Source: Nitrososphaerales archaeon (GTDB lineage Archaea; Thermoproteota; Nitrososphaeria_A; Caldarchaeales; Wolframiiraptoraceae). From it: a stretch of 40,105 nt of DNA. Below the pieces are notes generated by a model that saw only the letters and a program-made list of their open reading frames with translations, ran no database searches and had not been told where the DNA came from. Positions 10,591 through 19,205 of this stretch are shown here, piece after piece. The number at the start of each line of letters is the position of its first letter. Position 1 is the first letter of the stretch. The stretch covers positions 1 to 40,105 of the forward strand of contig JAGDWP010000125.1 of NCBI GenBank assembly GCA_023269855.1, written 5' to 3'. Both the position numbers and the translations under genes were made by a program.

Positions 10591-11694
10591 TCATAGAATT
10601 CTTTGTTCCGTTTCCGCATCAAAGAGAAAAATTTTATCTAAAGGTATTCTAACATATACGTTATCTCCTTCATGAAGGTCTGTTCTCAGTGGAGTTAATG
10701 CTCTTATGTATTCATCATTCATTTTTACATATATTTCCATCTTCTCTCCCATCACTTCTACGAATTCTATTTTGCCAATAATATTGTATCCCTGCATATG
10801 TTGTTTAGCTATTTCTACCTCTTCAGGTCTTATCCCAATTAACAGTTCTCTCCCAACATGCTTACCTAGAATATCGTCGTAAAGTTTTCTCTCCACTTGT
10901 ATTTTCGCTTCTTTATCCTTAATCAATATTGAAAACTTATCATTTTCGATTGTTAACTTTGAACTAAGAAGGTTTATTGTTGGGCTTCCTATGAATCTTG
11001 CTATGAAAACATTTTTTGGGCTTTCATATATCTCACTTGGAGTACCGATCTGCAGTATTTTACCAGCATTCATAACAGCGATCCTGTCAGACATCATCAT
11101 TGCTTCAAGCTGATCGTGAGTAACATAAAGTATCGTTATTCTGAGTTCTTTTTGTAACCTTCTCAATTCCCGTCTCATTGCTTCTTTAACCTTAGCGTCG
11201 ACCAAGGTTAATGGCTCATCTAGGAGCAGTATCTCCGGTTCAACTATTATGCTTCTACCAATAGCTATTCTCTGTTTTTCACTTAATCCTAACCTTCCAG
11301 CTACTTTACGGAGGCTATCTTTCAGATTTAGTGTTTCCGCAATCTCTAAGACTTTCTTTTTAATTTCTTCCTTCGGAGTTTTCCTTACTTTAAGACCGAA
11401 GGCCAAATTATCATAGACAGTCATATGTGGAAAGACTGCGAATTCTTGAAAGACTAAGCTAATGCCTCTCTCTTGAGGTAATAACTTCGTTACATCTCTG
11501 TCTTTTATAATTATTCTGCCTTCATCTGGAGTTTCAAGACCTGCTATGCATCTCAATGTTGTTGTCTTTCCACATCCACTCGGACCGAGAAGTGAGAAAA
11601 ACTCTCCTTCCATAATATCAAAGGATACGTGATCTACAGCTACTAGGTCTCCGAATCTTTTTGTAAGATTCTCTACGATAAGTTTCTTCATCAT
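10591..11694 (-). CDS. ABC transporter ATP-binding protein (MalK/UgpC type), degenerate signature
   Basis: Walker A GPSGCGKTT, Walker B ILLLDEP, VTHD; signature reads LGLSEKQR. Confidence 0.92.
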   Translation of the reverse strand: MMKKLIVENLTKRFGDLVAVDHVSFDIMEGEFFSLLGPSGCGKTTTLRCIAGLETPDEGRIIIKDRDVTKLLPQERGISLVFQEFAVFPHMTVYDNLAFGLKVRKTPKEEIKKKVLEIAETLNLKDSLRKVAGRLGLSEKQRIAIGRSIIVEPEILLLDEPLTLVDAKVKEAMRRELRRLQKELRITILYVTHDQLEAMMMSDRIAVMNAGKILQIGTPSEIYESPKNVFIARFIGSPTINLLSSKLTIENDKFSILIKDKEAKIQVERKLYDDILGKHVGRELLIGIRPEEVEIAKQHMQGYNIIGKIEFVEVMGEKMEIYVKMNDEYIRALTPLRTDLHEGDNVYVRIPLDKIFLFDAETEQRIL

Positions 11695-12545
11695 CTCACC
11701 ATTCCAAAAGTAAACGCTGTTACAAGATGTTTTTGTATAAGATATCCTATCACTACCGGGATTAAAGAACTTAGGATTCCTAATGCTGCCTGTGGACCGT
11801 AGAGTTGTCCTACTGCACCCACATACTTACTTATATGGACTGGTAGAGTAACGGCTTGAACATTGGTTAGAACGAGAGCAAAAAGTAGTTCAGCCCAATT
11901 CAGTAAAAATATGAAGAGTCCTGATACCACAAGACCGCTTTTAACTATTGGCAATGTAACTTTAAAGACTACTTGAATATGCGTAGCACCCTCTAGTAAC
12001 GCAGCCTGCTCCCACTCTACAGGTACTTGATCGATAAATCCTTTAAGAATCCATATCCCATAAGTTACTGTAACTGCAGAGTATAGCATTATCAGTCCAA
12101 GATGACTATCTAGAAGTTTAAGATTCGCATAGTATACCATTATCGGAGTTACAAAAGTTGCTGGTGGTAGCATTCTAGTTAATAAGGTAAAGAATAGAGA
12201 GAATGGTCCTGGGCTATTGTACCTGCTTGCACCGTATGCTGTGAAAAATCCTATTATTACTGCGAGAACAGTTGATGCACCGACAACTAGTAAGCTATTA
12301 ATGAATGGTAGTGTAACGGGGTCGACTAATGCTGTTGCACCCATCATACCGATAATCTGCTTCGGTTCAAATACCAATATAAAGTTCATAATCGTAGGCT
12401 CTTTAGGGAAAAAGTATGCAACTCTCCACTCTGGATAAGACTTGAAAGCTAGGGTAAACATCCAAAGTACAGGTATCAATATCCATGCTAGGAAAGCTAT
12501 TATAACAATATACCTTAAGAATTTGCTGATTATTCTTTTAGTCAT
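11691..12545 (-). CDS. ABC sugar transporter permease, MalG type
   Basis: Multi-TM; EAA loop EWEQAALLEGATHIQVVFKVTLPIVKSGL. Confidence 0.92.
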   Translation of the reverse strand: MTKRIISKFLRYIVIIAFLAWILIPVLWMFTLAFKSYPEWRVAYFFPKEPTIMNFILVFEPKQIIGMMGATALVDPVTLPFINSLLVVGASTVLAVIIGFFTAYGASRYNSPGPFSLFFTLLTRMLPPATFVTPIMVYYANLKLLDSHLGLIMLYSAVTVTYGIWILKGFIDQVPVEWEQAALLEGATHIQVVFKVTLPIVKSGLVVSGLFIFLLNWAELLFALVLTNVQAVTLPVHISKYVGAVGQLYGPQAALGILSSLIPVVIGYLIQKHLVTAFTFGMVR

Positions 12546-13438
12546 GTTCTAACCCCTCGCTCAAAAGAATACCAAATGAATGTTCTTATTATAATAGCTA
12601 GAATAACTAGCACTATTAGCGAGAGAGCCGCAGCGTACGAGATATCATGATACTCTATGGCTACTCTATAAATATAGAGTGATAATGTTTCAGTCGATGT
12701 TCCAGGTCCACCGCCAGTCATTACGTAAGCTATATCGAAGACCTTGAACGCCTCAAGTGCCCTAAGCACGACAGCTATCAATACTAGTGGTCTTATCAAA
12801 GGTAATTGTATCTTCCAAAATATTGTTCTAGTCGAGGCTCCAAGTACTTGAGCCGCCTCTATAAGCCTTTTTGACACAGCTGATAATCCTGAATACATTA
12901 TTAAGAATATAAATGGAGTCCACTGCCAAATATCAGCTATAACTAAAGATATGAATGCTGTTGTTGAAGATAAGAACCAGTGTATATTTTGTGCTGCATC
13001 TCCTAAGATAATCTTGAGAAAGATGTTGTTCATTGGTCCATAGTCTTGGAAGAATAGATAAAATATTAAAGCAACCACAACCCAGGGTAACATCAATGGG
13101 TAAATTATTAATGATAGAGAAATTTTCTTTCCTTTAAATTCCTCGATCATGAAATATGCAAGCACTAATCCTAACACAAACTCTATGCTGACGACTATTA
13201 TTACAAATGCTGTAGTTCGTCCAAGAGCAGCTAAGAACCGTGAATCCTGCAAAGCTCTAGAAAAATTATTGAGTCCCGCAAAAGGTGCTTGCCACCAGTC
13301 TACTCCCGCAGCTGGGTTCCATGAGAGAAAAGCTAAGTAGATCATTAAAGCGAAAGGGATTATTAGTGTAGCATAAAGTAGGATATTCAGTGGTATGTTT
13401 GCTAAGTAAACTATAACCTTCGGAGGCTTACTTCTCAA
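12542..13438 (-). CDS. ABC sugar transporter permease, MalF type
   Basis: Multi-TM; EAAQVLGASTRTIFWKIQLPLIRPL; 4-nt overlap with the next gene. Confidence 0.92.
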   Translation of the reverse strand: MRSKPPKVIVYLANIPLNILLYATLIIPFALMIYLAFLSWNPAAGVDWWQAPFAGLNNFSRALQDSRFLAALGRTTAFVIIVVSIEFVLGLVLAYFMIEEFKGKKISLSLIIYPLMLPWVVVALIFYLFFQDYGPMNNIFLKIILGDAAQNIHWFLSSTTAFISLVIADIWQWTPFIFLIMYSGLSAVSKRLIEAAQVLGASTRTIFWKIQLPLIRPLVLIAVVLRALEAFKVFDIAYVMTGGGPGTSTETLSLYIYRVAIEYHDISYAAALSLIVLVILAIIIRTFIWYSFERGVRT

Positions 13439-13513
13439 GAATACTCAACTCCATTACCTTCCACATTAATATTATACTCTATACAAAAATAAATAAAGTG
13501 GAGGTTTTAAAGT

Positions 13514-15178
13514 TTACATATATCCTTTAGCTTTCCAAGCTTCTTTCACATCTGCTGGGAATAGATTAGCCAAAGCTTTCCATGCCTCAAGCTGCGAATC
13601 CACCCCATACTTCTTGGTTATAGAATCCCAGTCAGCTGCAGTTTCTGACAAAGCATCTTCAGGATCCTTCGTTCCAGCCATGACAGCGTTAACATTTACT
13701 GTTAATTTTCCAAGGTATTCTGGTCCACCTCTAATCAGTAGGTCTGGGAAAGATATTTCAAGACTCTTCATGTATGCATCAACAAACTCGGATCCATACC
13801 CTTCTTCAAAGGCGGGGCGATACTTTGGATCAGTGAACCAGCATCTTCTAAACAGGTCTAGTATGACTCCTGTCAAGATTACGTCTTTCCCTATGTCTGG
13901 GCTAGTAGCGAACTGGAAGAATAAATACGTAAGTTCTGGATTCTTAGCATAATTTGATATGACCGCAACCCAGTTAACTGGGTTGGGCGCTGCCCTAACT
14001 ACTTTCTTAACTCCTCCGATGTTTACTTCAACGCCAGGGAGAACTGCGGAGCCTGCTACGTCTTTAACTAATGCAGTTGGTCTATGAGCTTCTTTTGATA
14101 GAGAAGGCCATGCAGCAGTGAATACTGTTTCTCCTTTAACAAATTTATCATACAAGTCTGCCCATGATGCTGTTACTGCTTCGGGAGGCATGTAAGGTTT
14201 AAGTCTAAGCATAACGTCGAAGGCGTATCTCCCCTCAGACGTATCAATCTTTGGATCCATCGTCTTAAGATCAAACAGTATTCCTCCAGCTTCAATGAAG
14301 ATGTTTAACCAGGTGATGTAGGCAGCGAATCTTGGCTCAGCATAAAAGTATGCTCCCCAGACTTTTCCACCGCTTGGAGCAGTTAAGTTTAGTTTCGTAA
14401 AGAATTCAGCCATCTTTATTAATTCTTCCCAAGTATCAGGTAGCTTTAACTCTATTCCGTATTCTGACTTGAATTGGTCTTTGAGTTTTGGATCAGTGAG
14501 GAGGTCTCTCCTGTATGATAATGTGAATACATCAGAATCGAATACCAGCGCATATCTCTTTCCCTTGTACAGAGTTGTATAAGATGCTAGAGGCTCTATT
14601 GGAGCTATATCTCCCGTGTAGCCTGGATCATATTTTGAGAAAAAGTCATCTATAGGTCTAGCTAGACCTGATTCAACTATATCCCCAAGCCAAGTGCTGA
14701 ATATAGTAACTGCATCAAACGTCCCAGCTTTCGTAACTGCTTCACTCATTGCCTTAGTATATACATCGGGTTCCTGCCCTAAAGTTATCAATTCAACCTT
14801 GATTTCTGGAACATATTCGCTCCATAACTCGATAGCTTTCTCTAGATTTGCTCGGGACCCAGCTACATGTAATATTCTTATAGTATCTCCTGGCTTAGCT
14901 ACACCTTTTGCGAGCAAATCTCTCACACCGTTTATGGCTCTTTGAGCTACCATGTCTATACCGACCGGGGTAGTAGTGACAGTGACGGGAGCAGTCGCAG
15001 TCACAGTCTTAGTTACTTCTCTTGTAAATGTTGTAGTCACGGTCTTCTCTGCTACGACTTCAGGCTTAAGTAACCATGCTCCTGCTGCGCCGACTACTAT
15101 TCCTAAAATTCCTGCTCCAATCGAAGCGGATATAAATCTTCTTCTAGATATTTTACTTTCGGTTTTTTCAGACATCAC
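13514..15178 (-). CDS. Extracellular solute-binding protein with Tat-type signal and Thr-rich linker
   Basis: KISRRRFISASIGAGILGIVVGAAGAWLL then TTTFTREVTKTVTATAPVTVTTT; family-1 SBP-like body; heads the ABC operon. Confidence 0.88.
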   Translation of the reverse strand: MMSEKTESKISRRRFISASIGAGILGIVVGAAGAWLLKPEVVAEKTVTTTFTREVTKTVTATAPVTVTTTPVGIDMVAQRAINGVRDLLAKGVAKPGDTIRILHVAGSRANLEKAIELWSEYVPEIKVELITLGQEPDVYTKAMSEAVTKAGTFDAVTIFSTWLGDIVESGLARPIDDFFSKYDPGYTGDIAPIEPLASYTTLYKGKRYALVFDSDVFTLSYRRDLLTDPKLKDQFKSEYGIELKLPDTWEELIKMAEFFTKLNLTAPSGGKVWGAYFYAEPRFAAYITWLNIFIEAGGILFDLKTMDPKIDTSEGRYAFDVMLRLKPYMPPEAVTASWADLYDKFVKGETVFTAAWPSLSKEAHRPTALVKDVAGSAVLPGVEVNIGGVKKVVRAAPNPVNWVAVISNYAKNPELTYLFFQFATSPDIGKDVILTGVILDLFRRCWFTDPKYRPAFEEGYGSEFVDAYMKSLEISFPDLLIRGGPEYLGKLTVNVNAVMAGTKDPEDALSETAADWDSITKKYGVDSQLEAWKALANLFPADVKEAWKAKGYM

Positions 15179-15230
15179 AATATTTTTTGAAGTAGGCGTA
15201 ATTAAATTTTAACACTCAATATTACTATTG

Positions 15231-15245
15231 CATCATAATATGATG
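15231..15245. promoter_or_regulatory. Candidate operator CATCATA-A-TATGATG in the divergent promoter region
   Basis: Perfect 7-bp arms with 1-nt spacer, between the SBP and ADH starts. Confidence 0.5.
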
Positions 15246-15255
15246 AATTAAGAAT

Positions 15256-15268
15256 AGAATATAAATAG
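15256..15268 (+). promoter_or_regulatory. Candidate TATA box of the ADH gene (gaatataaatagc)
   Basis: About 24 nt upstream of ATG 15286, consistent with a leaderless transcript. Confidence 0.45.
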
Positions 15269-15285
15269 CCATAGGCTCTAATAAA

Positions 15286-16320
15286 ATGATAGTTATGGTT
15301 AAAGGTAGAGGTTACGTATTTAAAAAATCTGGAGAAGAACCAAGTCTAGAAGTAATAGATTTTCCAGACCCCCATCATGATGAAGTCTTATTGAAGACTA
15401 AAGCTGTTGGAGTATGCCATACCGATTTAGCGACAATAGATGGTGAATTCCCTCCTCCACCTAAGATGCCGACTATTCTTGGACACGAAATAGCTGGAGA
15501 AGTTTATGCAGTTGGAGAAGAAGTCAAAGACGTGAAAGTAGGTGATAGAGTTGTCCTATCTTGGCTATGGTATACTTGTGGAAAATGTGAATTCTGTATA
15601 AGTGGAAGAGAACAATTATGTGTTAACCTGATTGAGACTGGAAGGCATGTATATGGAGGATATGCTGAATATGTATTGGCGAAAGCAAGTCATGTTATAA
15701 AGATACCCAACGGGGTACCGTGGGAGTATGCGCCATCTGCTACAGATGCTATAGCTACGCCATTCAAAGGGTTACGGCTTGCCAATGCGAAGGAGGGAGA
15801 CTTAGTAGTCGTCTGGGGAGTAGGAGGACTAGGCTTTAATGGAATTCAAGTAGCTAAAGCGAAAGGATGCACGGTTGTAGCGGTTGGGAGAAGTAAGAAA
15901 AAATTGGAGAAAGCGAAAGAAGTTGGAGCAGACTATATTGTTAGCACTTTAGAGGAAGACCCTGTAAAATTCATTAAAGGATTAGGAGGAGCAGATATAG
16001 TATTGGCGTTAGCTACATCTCCTGACCCTACCCCATATGAGCAAGGATTCTATTCTTTAAAGAAAGGTGGAATACTAGTATTGCTAGGTTATCCACCAGG
16101 AAAACTATGTTTACCAGTCATTGAATGGGGTCTTGACGAGAAATGGGTTATAGCTTCATTAGCTTTCACAAGATATGACATCACAGAGAGCTTAAGGATG
16201 ATAGCAGAAGGTAAAGTGAAACCCGTAATTGAAACATTTAACTTCGAAGAGTTCCCGAAAGCATTAGATAAACTAAGAAAAGGTGAAGTACTAGGTAGAC
16301 CTACATTGATCTACAAGTAA
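15286..16320 (+). CDS. Zinc-dependent medium-chain alcohol/sugar dehydrogenase
   Basis: GVCHTD, GHEIAGEV, structural-zinc CGKCEFCISGREQLC, VWGVGGLGFNGIQ. Confidence 0.94.
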   Translation: MIVMVKGRGYVFKKSGEEPSLEVIDFPDPHHDEVLLKTKAVGVCHTDLATIDGEFPPPPKMPTILGHEIAGEVYAVGEEVKDVKVGDRVVLSWLWYTCGKCEFCISGREQLCVNLIETGRHVYGGYAEYVLAKASHVIKIPNGVPWEYAPSATDAIATPFKGLRLANAKEGDLVVVWGVGGLGFNGIQVAKAKGCTVVAVGRSKKKLEKAKEVGADYIVSTLEEDPVKFIKGLGGADIVLALATSPDPTPYEQGFYSLKKGGILVLLGYPPGKLCLPVIEWGLDEKWVIASLAFTRYDITESLRMIAEGKVKPVIETFNFEEFPKALDKLRKGEVLGRPTLIYK

Positions 16321-16373
16321 CCCTCACCAATCTTTTTCAAGTGAAAGTAGTATATCATATCAATAAATATTAG

Positions 16374-17360
16374 GTGAAACATAATAGGAACATGTCCACC
16401 GATAACCTACATGTAATTTGTCTCGGAGAGATATTGGTACAATTTAATGCAGTAACCCCTGGACCACTAAGACATGTTACATATTTTGAAAAACATGCTG
16501 CAGGCTCGGAAGCAAATGTTGCAGTTTGTGTTAAGAGGCAGGGTCTATCATCCGGTTTCGTCACAAAATTAGGCAGTGATGAATTTGGAAAATTTCTTTA
16601 TAATTGGCTTAGGGGGGAAGGTGTAGATGTTTCTCAGATAAAGTTTGATCCCGAAGGTTTTACGGGGATATACTTTATACAGAGAGGTTTTCCGGTTCCT
16701 GGAAGAAGTTCAGTCATATACTATCGTAGAGGTTCTGCTGCAAGCAAGATAACGGAATCTGATATAGTTGAAGAATACTTTAGTAGAGCACTCATACTCC
16801 ACTTAAGCGGAATAACACCTGCTCTAAGTGAATCAGTTCTTAGAGCATCATTGAAAGCTATAGATATAGTTAAAAAGAATGAAGCCAAATTATCTTTCGA
16901 TACAAATATTAGACCTCCTCTTTGGAAGAGCATGGAAGATGCAAGGAAAACACTTTTACCTATTGTCGAGAAGTCAGATATATTGTTCACCGACATAGAT
17001 GATTCAAAAATACTCATAGGAGAATCGGATATTAAGAAAATTATACAACACTATCTTTCAATCGGAATTGAAGTGGTAGTCCTTAAGCTTGGACCGAAAG
17101 GAGCCATCGCTGCAACAAAATCAAGTTACTGCGAAGTAAACGGGTATCAAGTAAATGTTATCGACCCGATAGGAGCAGGAGATGCTTTAGCTGGAACCTT
17201 CCTAACCGGCTTATTGAAAGGCTACACTATTGAAAAATCACTTCGTAGAGCTATCGCTGCAGGTACATTAGTAGTAACGGTAAGGGGGGACCAAGAGAAT
17301 CTACCAACCGAAGATGAGATAGAAGCATTCTTAAAATACTATTCAGGCAAGCAAGACTAA
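16374..17360 (+). CDS. PfkB-family carbohydrate kinase (2-keto-3-deoxygluconate kinase-like)
   Basis: Catalytic DPIGAGDALAGTFLTGLL; N-terminal CLGEILVQFN; start may be ATG 16392. Confidence 0.9.
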   Translation: MKHNRNMSTDNLHVICLGEILVQFNAVTPGPLRHVTYFEKHAAGSEANVAVCVKRQGLSSGFVTKLGSDEFGKFLYNWLRGEGVDVSQIKFDPEGFTGIYFIQRGFPVPGRSSVIYYRRGSAASKITESDIVEEYFSRALILHLSGITPALSESVLRASLKAIDIVKKNEAKLSFDTNIRPPLWKSMEDARKTLLPIVEKSDILFTDIDDSKILIGESDIKKIIQHYLSIGIEVVVLKLGPKGAIAATKSSYCEVNGYQVNVIDPIGAGDALAGTFLTGLLKGYTIEKSLRRAIAAGTLVVTVRGDQENLPTEDEIEAFLKYYSGKQD

Positions 17361-17376
17361 GGGAAAGAAAAGTTTT

Positions 17377-17500
17377 AGCCCGGGCCGGATTCGAACCGGC
17401 GTCCCCGGGTTTCTTCTCATGCGGCCAATGATCCAAAGCCCGGGATCCCTTACCCCGTTAAGGTCCGACCAGCATGGTTTGGCCGCTAGACGACCGGGCT
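17377..17500 (-). tRNA. tRNA-Gln (anticodon UUG, 17434-17436) with a candidate anticodon-loop intron (~17411-17432) and D-loop intron (~30 nt within ~17448-17482)
   Basis: Acceptor AGCCCGG/CCGGGCU; T-arm GCCGG-TTCGAAT-CCGGC; anticodon stem CCGGG/CCCGG; span 124 nt versus ~72 nt expected mature. Confidence 0.8.
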
Positions 17501-17650
17501 TCCATGATCATTTTAGAATATACTGGTTTTTGTAGTTTTTGCACATCCTATTTTAACTTCTCCAATCTATAAAAATCGTTGTTTGATGTTTAAGCATACG
17601 TTTTTATTGCTTAAATTAATCGGAGGATACAGAAATAGAAAATAGAGAAG

Positions 17651-17721
17651 GAAGGGGGCTATCTTGGTAGCCCTAGCACCCACAGACAAGCAATAACGAG
17701 CCATGCATCAGATCCCCCTTC
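17651..17721. other. Compact inverted-repeat / candidate structured RNA, strand uncertain
   Basis: Outer arms GAAGGGGG/CCCCCTTC plus nested hairpin GGGCTA-TCTTGG-TAGCCC sharing the G-tract; GC-rich island in AT-rich intergenic DNA. Confidence 0.4.
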
Positions 17722-17766
17722 GCCTCAATAGATTAATCAGCTGCCTCAGTATAATTCTTTGTTCTC

Positions 17767-18478
17767 TTAACGTTGCTTAGCATCTTTAATAATTCTTTGA
17801 TAAAAAATATCTGAAGTTAATGGATTGCTGTACTTTGCTGCTTTTCTGTTACATTTCTTCACATTGCTTTGCCTACCCTTCTCTAAATGGATACCTAGAT
17901 AGTTTATACTTTTATTTATCGATGTAAATCCAAGACGGAACCTAAGATACGTCAGTAATCTTACTAGCTCAATCAATCCATTAACATCGTCTCTGTCTAG
18001 ACCAAGAGCTTCAGCAACTTCCTCCAATCTTGGTATAATTTTAGTAGCCTTCTCAACAATCTTTAACTGCCCCTCATATTCCTTGATATCACTTAAAACA
18101 TCTACACCAGCTTCTCGCATTCTCTGAAGACTCCTATATATCATCTGCCCCCTCATAAGCAACGGCCTCAACTCAACATCAACAACAGTCAATTCCTTAA
18201 AGTACTTATGAGTATTCCCCTTAATCAATGATAATTCATATGCTTTCCACAACAGGTATACCTCGCTCTTATCTGTCTTAGATAGTCTACATAGGATGAT
18301 GGGGAAGAAGGTGTCGACAGGATAGCTGTGTAATGGTACCTCTGTAATCCTCCTTGGAATCTTGCTGAAAACCTTCAATACCTTCTTCGTCCAACCTTCC
18401 CATCTGCTGAACCATCATTAAAACATTGTATGCCAGCAAATATACAACGACTATGCTTACAGGTAGTACAATTATCAA
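17767..18478 (-). pseudogene. Decayed transposase, IS110-family-like, frameshifted
   Basis: Overlapping frames 18287-18478 and 17767-18378; LSKTDKSEVYLLWKAYEL resembles the IS110 KTDxxDA region; GFTSINKSINYLGIHLEKGRQSNVKKCNRKAAKY resembles the C-terminal region. Confidence 0.45.
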
Positions 18479-18593
18479 GGATGTAGGTAAAGAGAGTAGA
18501 TATCTTCTAGATGTGAAGAGCTGTCCAAGATGTAGGCTACCGTTGAGATCAAGACCCAGAAGTAGGAGAAAGAATAGGATAGAGCGTTTATGA
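18411..18593 (+). other. Short open frame with Cys motif, possible 3' remnant of another gene
   Basis: Reads TIIKTLYASKYTTTMLTGSTIIKDVGKESRYLLDVKSCPRCRLPLRSRPRSRRKNRIERL*. Confidence 0.25.
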
Positions 18594-18871
18594 GTATCTC
18601 AGCTATATCTCTCAAATAGAAGTAGTCTAGGTGGCCTCTAGTTTGTAGAGTTTTTGATGAGGCTGAAGTTCAATATTTAAGAGTTTGACGAATAGAAGCT
18701 TATTAAAGAATGTCTAGACGGTAGAGAAGTTTAGGTAATAGTCTCGAGAAATGGACTGAAGGCTTACTCATTATTTCATTGAAGAATATGAGGCTATGGC
18801 CTTAAGGAGGATAGGAGAGTAGTGTTGAGGGTTAGAGATTTAAATAGATCTATGTTATTGGTTATTCGGGC

Positions 18872-19204
18872 ATGAGTACTGATTCGCTTTCTTCAGCTAT
18901 CTCGATTCTAGAAGATTTTGAGAAGAAGATTGATGAGATATTGTCTGTTAGTGAAGATTTTAAGAAGAAGATCTTGGAAGCAGCGGAAGATGAAGCACGT
19001 AGGATTAGGGAGAAGATAGTCTCTGAGGTTAGGATTGAGCTTGAGAATCTACTAAAGAATGTTGAGATGGAGGTTAGCAGAGAAGCTGAAGAATTGCTTA
19101 GGAAAGCTGAGGAAGAAGCTAAGAAGATTAGAGAAAAGTTCCATGGACAGATAGACCAGATAGTAAGTAACGTCTTAAAACTTGTATTTGAAGGAGAGAA
19201 ATAG
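18872..19204 (+). CDS. A-type ATP synthase peripheral-stalk-like coiled-coil protein (AhaH-like)
   Basis: 110-aa charged coiled coil (EEAKKIREKFHGQIDQIVSNVLKLV) directly upstream of an AtpC-like gene. Confidence 0.65.
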   Translation: MSTDSLSSAISILEDFEKKIDEILSVSEDFKKKILEAAEDEARRIREKIVSEVRIELENLLKNVEMEVSREAEELLRKAEEEAKKIREKFHGQIDQIVSNVLKLVFEGEK

Positions 19205-19205
19205 G

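Noticed and set aside
9494-10675. Long + strand ORFs antisense to the ABC ATPase genes
   Set aside because: Shadow ORFs of strongly supported coding sequence; Ser/Phe-rich compositions typical of antisense frames
14952-15212. Val/Thr-rich + strand ORF near the binding-protein start
   Set aside because: Antisense artefact of the repetitive Thr/Val codons in the binding protein linker
17251-17436. Minus ORF MDHWPHEKKPGDAGSNPARAKT...
   Set aside because: Starts within the tRNA gene; GDAGSNPARA is the typical translated T-arm artefact
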